From the NCBI GenBank assembly GCA_019722365.1, contig JADFUC010000122.1, positions 62,001 through 126,000 of the forward strand: a DNA stretch of 64,000 nucleotides. The letters are read 5' to 3'. The notes under the pieces were generated by a model. It was given only the letters and a program-made list of their open reading frames with translations. It did not search any database and was not told the origin of the DNA. Shown here piece by piece: positions 10,606 to 23,129 of this stretch (within the stretch, counting starts at the first letter, position 1; each line of letters begins with the position of its first letter). This DNA is from Lithospermum erythrorhizon (taxonomy: Eukaryota; Streptophyta; Magnoliopsida; Boraginales; Boraginaceae). The translations under genes were made by a program, and so were the position numbers.

Positions 10606-12780
10606 TAAATTAATGCGATAGGCGATAGCGAGAATAACAACGACTAGTGATAAGTGTTTATTATATCGTGTTTGAGGGCCCTAATTGTGTATTAATTGAT
10701 GTTATTTTTACCTTAATCACGATATAATTTCTTGACTTTGTTTCGTTTTATTTGAGTTCTAGGCAATTATCTGTTAAAGTGAAAGAATTGGGTATTTAAT
10801 TAAAGATCGAGCAATCCACTAAGTTTACATGAGTCGCTGATCACGAGAAAATTGATTAAATATTGGGTGTGCGATCTATCAAAGTTTGTTTTTGGGAGTT
10901 TGGGGGGCACCATTTTTTAGCAGAATAGCAAGGAAGACTGAACAATTCTTTTCCAACCATTTGTGCACGTGAAAAGAGTATGATAAGTTAATTTCAAGTG
11001 GGGGCAAAAGACAAGTTGGAGTAAATTAGTTTATGCTTGGTTTGAACACTTTAGTTAGAGTTTATTTTAATTAGTAAGGATGATTAATATTAATTTCATG
11101 TATTTCTTTATGTTTTCCATTATGAACTAATTTATTCTTAGTCAGGACCATGATGTAGTTAGAGACAGAATAATTTGATTTCTTTGGAGTTAAAATTTTA
11201 TTTTAGGAGTTTCATGGTCGATTATTGTGTAGTTATAGTGATTAATTACGATATCAATATTAAATTATTTATATAAGTGATTAATTCTTAGAAATAGGGT
11301 TGTCGACATGAATTAATAATTAGAACACATGTTTTATTTACCATAAAGATATAGATAATGGCGGTGTGCGATTTTATAGCGTATGTTGTTAATAAGGCAT
11401 AACATAGAGATATAGTTAAACTAGCAGGGGACTTAATTGGTCTTAGCGAGAAGTAATATCAATTGTGTAGTAGCAGCTTTTGTTGTAGTTAATAAGTAAT
11501 TACTTAAGTGAATTGAGTTTGGCGATCCGATGAATCGTGTGTCCATTATCTTCGCATATTAAGTAAAAGCCGCTCTTTTCATTCAATTAGTTTAGTTAAT
11601 TTAAGTGCTTAGTCAATTTAGTTAACTAGTCTAGATAAGAAATTCACTATTTCATTATTAGTTAATTAAGGATTAAGAACACGAGCTAGTACTTGGTAGA
11701 TTGGAATTTGTGAGGCGATCTTCTTAATTATTCGTTATTCTTGTGCGGCGGCTTCGGCTGGAACAAGTGGCAAATTTGTCAAGTAGATTAACCCTTTCTT
11801 GATTGGAATAAAACACTCTGATTGGGCATTTTTGGTGCAATGAGGAAACTCTCTTATTGTGCAAATGTAAGGATATTTGCATACACTCAAGTCCACCCAC
11901 CAACGGGATATGGAAGACGAGTGACCGGAATATAATTCTTATCGACAGGCATTTGCTGCAATAGGTTTGAGAAACTGCAAAACATCTTCTATCTGCAAGA
12001 AGTTGGCATAAATCATACCAGCATTCTAGCAAACCCAAAACTCGGTATGGTTTTCGATTGTCTCACTTACTTGCTGGGGAGTAAGAAGAGTTTTCGATTG
12101 TGACAGATCTAACAGATGATATACATACATCAAGAGTGACAAAATACTTGCATTTAATTACTCTTGTATATATATATTGTCCTATGATAACATAATATAG
12201 GAGACAACATACATAGAACCTTTATCATTAACAATAGTGATTGAAAAGATATGTAGGATCTTTTTCACTAGGAAGAAAAGGGAAATTGTTAGAATCCCAA
12301 TCATGTCCCACTCTCTATGCCAATTCTTTAACGTCATTACATAAATATACTCAAACCAGTTGTTCCAAATAATACACTAAACAAACTAGTTAATTGTTGA
12401 TTTGATCCCAAATAGTGGGACGAATGTGCTACTCTCGGGAGTAATCTGTAACAATGTAAAGTGTAATTTCGTCCCATTATATTATTTGTGACCAAATCGA
12501 CAATTACCTCATAAATGAATATAGGATAACCAACATTTTTCACATTTCAGAATTTTAATTCTCATAACTGAATATAGAATAACCAACATTTTTCACATTT
12601 AAAATTTTTGATTCTCGTAACTGATTATAGAATAACTGAATTTTGATTAATAGAAAGTAAAATATAGTCTAAGAAGGTAAAAGGGAGTATAATGCTAGTA
12701 CATTCAAAGTTGTAGAATGTATGAATTCCTACCCTAAGCTAGACATGGCAATAAGAGAATCCAATCATCATAACACATAC
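10606..12780. other. Gene-free stretch, possibly a decayed LTR
   Basis: No supported gene. The sequence from TGATAAGTGTTTATTATA (about 10648) to about 11750 has the texture of a gypsy LTR, but no partner LTR, primer site or target duplication was found. The - strand open frame at 11724-12038 has no recognisable domain. From 12330 to 12620 there are two copies of an ATAGAATAACCAACATTTTTCACATTT-like block (about 12520 and 12570). Confidence 0.35.
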
Positions 12781-12787
12781 AGATGCT

Positions 12788-13979
12788 TTATTGGTCAGTT
12801 TTTCTTCCAAGATGTAGTGCTCCTTTAAGTTTTGAGAAGCTTGATGATTTCTTTGGCTGTTTTTTGGCATTCTTATCACAAGAACAACTATGTTCTTGAT
12901 GAGCAGCCTGAAGGGTACCCTTTAACATCTTGTTCTCTTCCATCAATTCATTAATCTGCATTTCAAGCTCTTTAACTACTCTCTTCTCTTCAATTCTTTT
13001 GATCAACTCAGCCTGTGGGCTCAAACTATCCTCTACCATCTTAGGTATCTCCAACTCTAACTCGTCCAACCCGAACCCATTTTCGTTCAACTCATCACCA
13101 GAACCCATCCAGATATGTTGATGTTGATGTTGATGTATGAATGATGAATTTGAGAATGAGCATCCGAGGTCGGATGCCGTTGACTTGACTAGAGTTGACT
13201 TTGACTTGAGTTGCTCATATTTATGAGCTAAAGAAATGTAGGATTTGCCAAGATCTTGGACTAGTTCAATGAGTTCAGGTCTCTTTTGGAAGAACATCTT
13301 GCCTGTCTCAACTAGGGTATCACCATTTTCTTCTATGATATCTAAGATTTTGCCCATTTTCTTGTCTATAGCTGCAAAATTAATTTCAGTAGCGTCATAT
13401 ATAATCTATGAAAACAAAAACTTGCCAAGAAATATCTGTGGTATGTAACACTAAATACTATGTACGGATCTAGAGTAATCACACTATATACGTTTGCATG
13501 CATATACATACTACAATATGTTATTAGTTGATCGGAGCGAGTCCCCTTTATAGACGATACCAATATTATTGATTTTGTATCATCAATACAATTAATCATG
13601 ATATTTTATAGTATTTGGTACGAAATAATCAATATTTATAACCAAATATTAGGGTTTGTCAAGCACATTACTTCAACACCGCTTAAAGGACCTAATATAA
13701 ATCAAAGCCTTTGAACACCAACAAAATAATACTCCATCCCTTGTCCAATAATTCAAATATAAAAACTACTAAAAACAATATTATGAATACATATTTTTAA
13801 ATTAAATTGAACGATATGAATTATGCATTGGAAATTTGGAATAAACATTAAAAGCTATTCATGACAAAAGTTCGCCACAAAAACTTAAATGTTAAATAAC
13901 TTGAAATTAGCACATACATGCATACAAATCCAAGTCGAGTCAAAGAGAAACCTGATAATGTCGAGTCGATCGGAGCCAT
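12788..13979 (-). CDS. NET/KIP1-like (kinase-interacting) protein gene, two exons
   Basis: Predicted small NET3-like protein of about 203 residues. NETWORKED/KIP1 proteins bind actin through an N-terminal NAB domain and link it to membranes; kinase-interacting members bind receptor kinases. Exon 2 (13371-12788) encodes KILDIIEENGD, FFQKRPELIELV and SYISLAHKYEQL, matching the second half of the NAB domain. The C-terminal third has a charged coiled-coil (about residues 132-168; KELEMQINELMEENKMLKG). An acceptor TTTTGCAG lies just before exon 2 with frame running into it, so a 5' exon is needed. The best candidate is a 28-bp exon 13979-13952 (ATG, then APIDSTLSA across a G|GTTTC donor), giving a 580-bp intron. 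The usual tryptophan-rich start of the NAB domain was not found; At2g47920-like short members may be comparable. If exon 1 is wrong, the ATG at 13357 gives 189 residues. Confidence 0.72.
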
Positions 13980-16689
13980 TGAGAATGATTTGGAAAATTA
14001 CGATTATTATTATTTCTAAAACCACAATAATGAAGAAGAAGTCCTCTTCCTCCAAACAACCTAAAGTCAATCAGTCAAATAAAATGTTAATCGTAAATTC
14101 GTAATTAGTAGTAGTTGACCGTAATTATCTAGGGCTATGTAAAACTTTATGGGCCATGTTTTCTCCTAGTTAACTTGGACCATACTTAGTAGTTTACTTA
14201 TTGTCAATAAATCTAGGTTATCTAAAATCTTAAAAATTATGTACTACTTCAATTTTTTTCTATATAAGTTCCTTCATTGTTTATGTTTGGGCGCACTTTT
14301 ATTACTGTACTTATCATCTGGTATAAATATATATACCATGGCTATAGTACATAAGATGATTTGGCGAGAAATATTAAAATAAGATAAAATTAACGATCAC
14401 TTTAAAGCGAAAATTATTAGTTTTTCATGAAGAATTTTTATTTGTTGATGAAGTTGCTAAAAACTCCTATATTGAATTAAGCATCTTATATAAGAATCGC
14501 AGTGCCATATTAATGTTAGTTCAAGAGTACCCATCGCTATAAGCCTAATATGAGAATATGTGATAATCATATATATTCTTACAAAGGAAAATCATCTAAT
14601 TACAAAAAATCATCTAAATAAAAACAAAAACTAGAAAGATATAACTACGAAAATTTCTTCAGTTCCGGACTTTTTTTCTCCGGAACGGTTCCGGATTTCT
14701 AATTAGAGTGTTAAATCGACATGCGTTTCATATTATATATGTTGATTATTGATTGAGAATGCATCCTTGGCTTTATTTCTGATAATCTTTCGTGAAATGC
14801 TCCAAAATTCCGGCAAAATGCCTTTTTATAAATAAATTCTTTCGAAATCTCGTTTAAAGTAACAATTGATCACGTGTAATTTGAATAAGGATTTTCTTTG
14901 ATTAGTTTAAGTGTATATGTATCATATCTGAATTATCAATTATATTTGCTTTCAATTTTAAATAAAAATCACATTTTAATACTCTAATTTAATTTCGGAA
15001 GCTGGAGAAATTGACTCCGGAGGTTTGATGTCTTGAACTAAAAATTCACCCACCAACATATATTTATTAAAGTGGTCATCGGTCGAGCTTATCACTTAAT
15101 ATCGTAGGGGTAAAGCTAGCTACTTATCCGACATTCGTATTCCATTTAGACGGAGCCTAATCGTTGGAGAACATGCCTGTACACTATTAATGTTATGGCT
15201 TTGCTTTCACTTAGTTTGTATAAAGGCAACTTATTAATTACTTTTGGGACCTGCAACCCCTATTCACCCAATGCACATTAAGGTAGACCTCAATGGTTGT
15301 AAGTATTCAGCCTAAAGACTAACTTACTATTTATCCTTGATGGAATATTATGTTAAGCCATGGCCCATATAATTGCAACAAGTAGGAGAATAATCGTTGG
15401 AGAATTCACATTATCTATGTAGATATTCCTGAAAATACTTGAAACTGAGATAAAGGTGGTCCATTTCAGATAGTGTGTTAATTGGTGTATATTGGTTTGA
15501 ATACACAGACGTCATTATGTTTAATGCGAACCTCAAAATATGTTTAAAATCTTCCGTGAATTTCTTTAGTGATATACAACAATTTATTAACACTCGAGCA
15601 CACGGCATATAAGGTCATATTGAAAAATTATGAAAGTTCAAGCAGATTTAAGATCCTGGATCAATCCTCTATCGCAAGAAGGGATTTGATGATATTTCTT
15701 AGTTTAATTTGAGTCAAAATAATGTGTGAACATGCAATATTATCTGTACTTGAGAGGTCATTGTTGCAGACTTGCAAAGCAACCGTGGTTACTCCTTCAT
15801 TCTTTCTCCATAGAAATTCTATGTTTAGAACCATTCTAGGGTCAACTTACATTATTGATAATTTTGATTTGAATTATTTTGTGCTCTAGAAGCTCAAACT
15901 TTTATGAACTCTTAAGAGCAATATAGTTGGAGTTATTCAAAATTTCAAGCTATATAATAGGATCCATACATTGCTTGTGCTTAATTTGATCAAACTTGGG
16001 AGTTGGGATGTAGTTGGAGAATCTTTCTACTCATAGTGTTGCCTCTAATTTCTTTTTAGGAATAAATGTTTCTATATATGAGGGTCTAGTTAGTTGCTTC
16101 CTATACAATGCAAGGAATCTGCATATCAGCATCTAGACTATATATTTAGTATTGTACTTCTCAGAATATTAAAGATTATAGATGAGATGAGTCGCACTTC
16201 AAGCAGTGGCGGACTTAAAACCATTATTGAAAGACAGGCCAATAATATTAAACCAATCCAACTCATAAAATTCAAGAGACAAATATATGAGAATCTAGGG
16301 ACTGGATTCCTTATCTAAATGTTTTGTATAAATCCCCAAAATAAAACTGGGTCAGAGAGGAACCTTATGCCATATCATCATCTTCATAGATTTTGTTCTC
16401 AATTCCATTTTCACATTGAGCAACTTAGGTGACAAAAAAGGTTCCAATAATCTTTTGACAAACCATTTTATACACAGACACACAATGTTCTCTCTTTTCC
16501 CCTCTTACCTTTTTCTTTCCAACCTATCTTACAGAATCCCCTTTGAATCTGAACCTCTTTGCAAGTCAAACTGAACAACTCCTTTTTTTCTTGGAGTGGG
16601 GGTGCAGGGTTTTCTGCATTTTTATAATCTTTGGCTCTTGGATATAATGAAATAAATCAAAATGAGTAAAATTCTTATTCTTAGAAAAG
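13980..16689. other. Gene-free AT-rich intergenic DNA
   Basis: No supported coding sequence, RNA gene or bounded element. Open frames at 15411-15608, 16094-16318 and 16566-16784 lack domain features. A small GC-richer stem-like patch, CCGGAC then TCCGGAACGGTTCCGGA, sits at about 14666-14696. Confidence 0.5.
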
Positions 16690-16884
16690 CGAGGCGAGTG
16701 TCGTAAAGCAAATATTATACCCATTGTATGGGGTTCGTGTCGGTCGAGGTGTTGGTATACGGCCAAACCAACTGTCAGTGACAAAATTCATGCAAGCCTT
16801 GAAAGCAAGGCTACGTAGAGATATTCTGCGGCCGTTTGGGTTGAAGTATAGAAGCATGACCGACACCATCAAACATTTTAATTT

Positions 16885-17090
16885 CTTTTTGATTTATTTT
16901 ATTACCGACACACTGCAGGCTTACTTTATTTAATTAATTTTTATTTTTTGATTTATTTTATTACCGACACCGTCACCAGACACTTTATTTAATTAATTTT
17001 GCTTTGATTTATTTTATTACGAACACACCACCGGCCAGCTGTATTTAATTAATTTTATTTTTTGATTTATTTTATTACCGACACCATATA
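16885..17090. repeat. Subterminal tandem repeat, about 57-bp unit
   Basis: Three and a half units each contain GATTTATTTTATTACCGACAC and TTTATTTAATTAATTTT, with a variable GC-rich middle (CTGCAGGC, GTCACCAG, CACCGGCCAGC). This is the array type CACTA elements carry inside their termini as transposase binding sites; the binding role is inferred. Confidence 0.75.
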
Positions 17091-18253
17091 ATTTATAATA
17101 CCGACAATATGTTGAAAGATCGACACAAAAGCATACATATGTCACAGCTAAGCAGCCAAAACACCCAGGCCGAGCGCCATTTGGTAAATTTTGAAAAAAA
17201 TTACGCGGCGCAGATCTTCGCGACATTTGCGAAAACGGTATGAAAATTCACAAAATACCCAAAAAAACATAGCAACATACAAAAACATAAAAAACAATAT
17301 AAGCGTCAAACAAAAATATCGGCAACCGGCGTAAGCGTCAAGCGATAGCAAAACAAAAATACAATCTAAAAAACATGAACCTTGATATAAGCGTCAAGCA
17401 AGTAATACTTGAAACAATATCCAAAAATCATCAACATAAACATCAAACATCAAAGTACCACTTTTTCTCTTTGGATAATTTTCCTCTGATAAAAATGAAA
17501 TGTAGCAACATTATTATCGAGAGATAAAAAAATTAGATAGACATAAAAAATCAAATGTAACAAAATTAAACAAAATAATTAGATAGACATAAATGCTTAA
17601 CAAATGATTACCTCGAATAATTTTCCTACTAAATGGGGAAACAATATAACAAGGTTATTAGATAATAAATAATTAGATATCCCAACAAAATAATTCACAT
17701 AAATAATTTTTCCAACAAAAGAAATAATGTAAGAAAGTTAGTAGCCATTATTATAAAATTAAACAAAACAATAAGTAAATTATAATTGAGGGTATGAGTT
17801 CTGAAATTGTGAAAGTTAAAATGTAAAAAATATAGTGATTATGTGATTAGAAGTGTTTATATAGTGGAAGGGTATGAGTTCTGAAATTTTAGAAGGACCG
17901 ACGCCCGACCGACGCCATACATATAAAATATTTTAAAATTCCCGCACTTTATTTTAGAATAAAGAAAATTTTGAGGACCGGCCTTGCAGGCTTATCTGAG
18001 CACGATTTGAATAATGTAAAAATATCTGGTACACGACCAAAACTACTTGAAAAGCGCACGTTCATGCAATATAAGCGAAAGGATCATCAGCTTGTGAGGA
18101 ATTTCTTCTGATAATGATAAAACTCCCAACTTAATGGAAAAATCCCAAATGACCACTTTTTCATATTTAAACATGGTATTAAACGTCATTAGTTCTTGAA
18201 AAATAAACAAGAAAACAAAAGAAAGTGAAGAGAGGAGAGGGGAGACGAGAATG

Positions 18254-18325
18254 AATGATACCCAAAAGCCTAATAATTCACCTGAAATCAATGATACCCA
18301 AAAGCCTAATAATTCACCTGAAATA
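18254..18325. repeat. 36-bp tandem duplication
   Basis: Two copies, identical but for the last base, of a 36-bp unit starting AATGATACCCAAAAGCC (18254-18289 and 18290-18325), non-coding, inside the CACTA block. Confidence 0.9.
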
Positions 18326-18749
18326 AGAGTTAGAGATATATATGGGAGATGAACAATTGAAATTAGAAGAAGTGATTAATGTAAATGTGAAAGTAGTAAT
18401 TATGATTATTTACACACACCATAAGGGTTTTTTCGATTATTACAGCTTGAAAATAAAAGCAGTGGATCCTAATTCTCTTGGGGTTTAAGCTACGCCATTG
18501 GTATTGTTTTCCAAAATAACCTTCTACGAGTCTAAATCGTTATCGGGTAATTAAAACGTCTTTGTGAAGCATCATTTATCGTCGTGTCCTCTTCGTCTTG
18601 GTAACAAATTGAATATCCCATACATGGCGATGTCAGCGTCGTTCGATGGATCCCGAAACAGGCGGTTTTGGTGCTCCTCTTGAAAGATATCTTAGGTATT
18701 TAAAGGCGGCATCGACATTTTGCATATGAGTCAATCAGTAGGTAACCCC

Positions 18750-19025
18750 ACAGCGTTAGATGCTTCGTTCTTGACAGCGCTGACATTTATGCTCTACTGC
18801 TCGGCGGATGTAGCGAATAGTATACTGTTGTACTGTGATGCGGGGATAAAGGGTCATCTTACGGCTGCTCACGTGTTTGATTTGAACCGTTCCGTTCCTC
18901 TCGGATGTAATAAATCCACTTGCCGCTGTGAGCCAATAGCACTTGAAGAGTACAACTTTATCACGTAAGTAGCGTCTGCGAAAATTCTCAAATCTCTTAC
19001 ATGACGTAATAATCAACATGGTAAA
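18750..19025 (-). pseudogene. CACTA transposase C-terminal segment (DUF4216-like)
   Basis: The - strand frame contains YLRDKVVLFKCYWL, which matches the VVLFKCDWFD-type signature of the DUF4216 region in plant TNPD-like transposases, followed by a tract ending near RITVQQYTIRY, equivalent to the usual 'ILASQAQQVFYV' stretch. It lies downstream of the main transposase core in the correct order. Frameshifts on both sides show it is not translatable as a unit. Confidence 0.65.
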
Positions 19026-19913
19026 TACGTCGTCGTAGCGGAACCTTTAACAGCGCTCCGCTATTGTAGAGGTGCTGGCATTGCGATCACCACACTTTTA
19101 ATGTCAAAAGTAATTGCCGTGGCGTAATAGCCGCTTGCTCTTGTTTAATTTCGGTAGTCGGACGGCGAAGTGTCACGAGGTGTCTGGCGTCTCCCGTATT
19201 ATTAAAGTATATGATTGTGAAACCGTTCTTTGAGAATTTAAGCCGTCGTGATTTATTTGTTCCTCAGTCAAATGAGGCGGCTTAATTTCTTCATCAAATC
19301 ATGGTACATCTGGGATATAAGTTATTTGTTTAGTTAAATATTATAATAATATACAAATTCATTTTTTATTGAACATTAAATGTACACTTCTTGAATGTAT
19401 TCACATGCTTGGTGTGTTACCTGAAATACGTATCTTATTTGTCGTGTATTGTTCGCCAAGGTCATAAAATCATCGTTGTTTTCACTTCAAAGCAGCGCCT
19501 GCATGCAGGTAAGCGAAACCGGCAAAAGTAGATCGTCTTCGGGCATTTAATTTTTGCCTCGTGCCTCGGGGCGATTTAAGTCGGGTTTGATTCCTTCCTC
19601 GAAGTACATTGAGCGAAGTTTGAAACCTCTTTGACTAAATACACCTCGCATATTGACCATGACACTTGCCTTTTTATGCTTTTACCATTTTTCTTGATGC
19701 CTCCAGAATACTGCATGTAGAAGCTTAGTTAAATAATTAGATAGACTAAACCCGGCCCAATCAACATATATTAATAAAGTCAAATACTCACGACTCAGCT
19801 TGGTACATCCGTACATCTTACTCCGTTAAAAGCGTTTCATAAGGCAAATGTATTGGTAGGTGCTCCGTAGCATTAAAGAATGTTGGTGGGAATATTGTCT
19901 CCACGTCTGCGAA

Positions 19914-20257
19914 TTATCTCGACAATATTAAGTGCGAGCTCTCGCGCGTCCCAGCGATAGAGTTGATGAAATGTCGCGAAAGAAAAAACACCAACTCTAT
20001 TCTGGTTTTCCATATCTTATCGAATGGTACATGGCCAGGGAATCCTGAGGAAGTAATTTCTGCACAATAATATGCACATCGTGACTTTTCAGTCCGCTGA
20101 AGTTCACATTTCGAGCACATCTCGAAATGTTTGAAGCGTATCCATCAGGTAATTTGAGGCGTGCTAACCAACTCCTAAACTCTTTCTGTTGTGTTGTGGT
20201 TAGTGTATACAAAGCCTTTGGTTTCGCTTTCCTCCCACGAATCTCATGCATATGCAA
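19914..20257 (-). pseudogene. CACTA transposase segment (DUF4218-like)
   Basis: In the - strand, LKLPDGYASNISRC and SGLKSHDVHIIVQKLLP are near-canonical for the DUF4218 region, which follows the transposase core in En/Spm TNPD proteins. The continuation lies in a second frame (19914-20120), so at least one indel is present. Confidence 0.85.
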
Positions 20258-20792
20258 TTGGGGTCGTGAACAATGAGTTTCAAGTCGATCACTTTTAGTT
20301 AGATTATCTTTTAGTTTTCTGGAACATCATTTATTCTTCTCTGTATGCATGAGAGTGATGTTGTGTGCGATGCTGTTTGTAGACCCGATAACTTTCCGAA
20401 TCGAGAATATACTCCTCTTGGTGGCACACTGACATTATACCACTGCTGATTCACATTGTTCAGCGTATACCTTTTGCTTACAGGCTGCGTCATAATCAAT
20501 AAAGATACGAGATTATACCTCAGCTCTAGTAAGTGCTACCGTTAGCGATCGACAAGTTAGATCGCCAGCCAAGCAATGACTGCTGCGTCTAGCGGATGTC
20601 CGGCCCAGAGGAGAAGAAAAGGGCGGTGACAATCAAACAATTTCCGACCTCGTGATCGAAAAGCTTTAGTATACTCCATACAATCTACGGACAGCTAAAT
20701 CTACCATGTGTTACTCGACCAAATAACATACGTATGCGAGAAAAATCACTAATAAAGTCGCGTCAAGTAACCCACGCGTGTTGAAATTACGC

Positions 20793-21990
20793 TCACTGAG
20801 CGCATCGAATGTCTCGACACGGTATGCCCGCGACTCCTTCAACTTTCGTCAGCAAAGGGTCGAGAAGAAAATATCTATATCTCTCCTTGGATTTTTTGGA
20901 ATTAGAGGGGTATGTCGAGGATAAAAAGCAGATATGAGCTCGCCCGTGTAATCGGTGGTAAATTGTACACAGATAATAACTGGCCAACAGGAATATTGGC
21001 GTCCAAACTTGCCAAAAGGTGCAAAACCATCTGTACACAAATCGATGCGAACATTTCTCGGCTCTGCTCCAAAATCTGGATATGTTGCATCAAAATATTT
21101 CCATGACGCCGAAATCCGCAAAGGTGCGTCGTCAGCCACGTCATGCATGCGGATCGATGGTGCCGTGTCGTATCTTTTGTCTTTCTTAGCATATACAATA
21201 CGTTGTAGTCGAGGGCTAATGGCATATATATCAAAACCTTTCTTATGATAAACTGCGTTGTTCCTCCGCTTCTTTCCTCGTACGCTTTCTCCCTGGCTTG
21301 ACGTACCTCCGACTCTTACGTCCCCTCTCTTTGTAAAAGCGACATACAATTATTCACGCACGCGCAGATTTTTTGTTTAGGCAAGAACAAAGGACTCAAT
21401 AATTTTTTTGCCTCATAGAAATCGTTTGGAATGTTCTCTCCCTCATTAGGACAACACCGCTTGATTAAAGAAATCCACCTTTGGAAATATTGTTGTGATA
21501 TTTGTGATTCAGACTTAAAAGGCCAACCAAGCTGTGTGTTGTCATTTGATAACTTTGTAAATTCAATTCGCCATCCTTGACGGCTGGTTTACGGCCTCCA
21601 TGATCATAGTATGTTGACTACCATTTACATTTGTATTTGGATCTTACTACAATCCCGTCATATTTCTTCGTTAGTATACCCCCCAAATTCAAATTATTGT
21701 GTCCATAATGCGTTTAAACCCATCTTGACCATATGGATATATCGGTTCCCTAAAAATCTAACACTAGAAGATGTTTTGCCTTTCACGTCGTAAACATTGT
21801 GAGGAACATGATAATCTTGGCCAGAGTAGTACTCCCGGATGTAATATCTTTCCACAAAGCCATTGAGCTTGTCAAATGCGTCTCAGCTTGACTAATGTCA
21901 TACACTTTGCCGTTTACACACCTCTTCTGTTGACATGCTATCATTACACCTAATCCTACCGACAAAGCATGATTTTCTGTAACCTCCACG
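20793..21990 (-). pseudogene. CACTA transposase core (TNPD / Transposase_21-like)
   Basis: The longest - strand frame (21349-20849) contains SWKYFDATYPDFGAEPRNVR, then IDLCTDGFAPFGKFGR and YSCWPVI, the hallmark of the plant CACTA transposase core. The next block is split over frames: VYNLPPIT in one, then IPKNPRRDIDIF in another, then EGVAGIPCRDIRCA. Upstream, at 21360-21990, fragments are weaker. The enzyme would cut CACTA termini; this copy is broken by multiple frameshifts. Confidence 0.87.
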
Positions 21991-22089
21991 AAAACTCACT
22001 AAACCTTGTAGATATGCGAGGATTCACGTAGCCATCGGTATAACGGTATCGTCGAAACGATCTTTAAGGCGTTTTCCTATATTGAAATT

Positions 22090-22345
22090 AAATGAAAAAA
22101 TTAGACATAATTGGACATTATTGTACATAATTGGACATTATTGAAAATATATAATTGGACATAATTGGACATTATTGTACATAATTGAATAAATGGACAA
22201 CAATTGAACATAATTAATTGGACATAATACTTGGACATAATACTTGAACATAAATAATTATTGTATTTAAACCCTAGATTTGGAATAAAAATGAATTAAA
22301 TGAAAAAATAAATACTTGGACATAATTGAATATAATTTGTAAAAT
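22090..22345. repeat. Degenerate TTGGACATAA tandem array
   Basis: At least ten imperfect copies of a 10-14 bp unit (TTGGACATAAT / TTGGACATTATTG) lie upstream of the CACTA transposase remnant on its - strand, probably in its promoter or intron region. Confidence 0.8.
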
Positions 22346-23129
22346 ATCAAAATATACCTAGGATTCGAGGTTGATAGGCAGAGGATGGTAAGGAGTGAGG
22401 AGAAGTTTTTTTATCGGGTTGTTCTTAATACGATCTGTAAGTTCGATTTTATATATTAGAAATTATTGATTGTGGTGTCGTTCCCAACCTACCGACACTG
22501 ACGAGGCGCTAAAACCCCGATACTCCATTTTCTTATTTTTTATATTAATCTAATTATTCAGCGTATAATAAATATATTTTATTCCAAATTAGTTATATGT
22601 TAAGTAATATATATATATTATAAATATAAAATATTCACGTCGATAATAGTCGTACGGTATATGATGTGTACAAATAATTCGGGATTATACCGACTACGAT
22701 CATATACCGAATATTTCTGAATATTTTTATTATAATTTTTAATAATATATCTAATTATTATTATACATAATAATTAATTAGATTACTTAACTACTAAAAA
22801 GAAAAAAAATGATTTTTATTATTTAAAGACAGCCGTTCCAACTTCTTGGCATACCAGCAACTCTGCAAACGCCCAAGCCTTACGACCCGGCGCCCGGACC
22901 TCCCAGACCCTCGACATAGCAAAACCCCAAGCCCCAAACCCTCGTAACTCAACACGACGGTGAAGCCTTTGGCCTTAATTTTTTGCAAAATCGAGATGAC
23001 AAAACATCATTTTGTTTTATACGACTATAAACAAATTAAGCAATAAGCTTATGAAATCAAACTATAAATACAAATCATTCAAATCAAACTATAAGCAACC
23101 TGAGCATAAACATCAAATGCTTGTTCACC

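Noticed and set aside
11724..12038. 104-codon - strand open frame
   Set aside because: Has a few retrotransposon-like features (short Cys/Leu-rich segments) but no motif that I can assign; not supported as a gene.
12930..13121. + strand serine-rich open frame
   Set aside because: Antisense shadow of the NET/KIP1-like exon.
16885..17090. Possible CRISPR-like array of spaced repeats
   Set aside because: Eukaryotic context, imperfect AT-rich units of 57 bp without constant repeat length; fits CACTA subterminal repeats.
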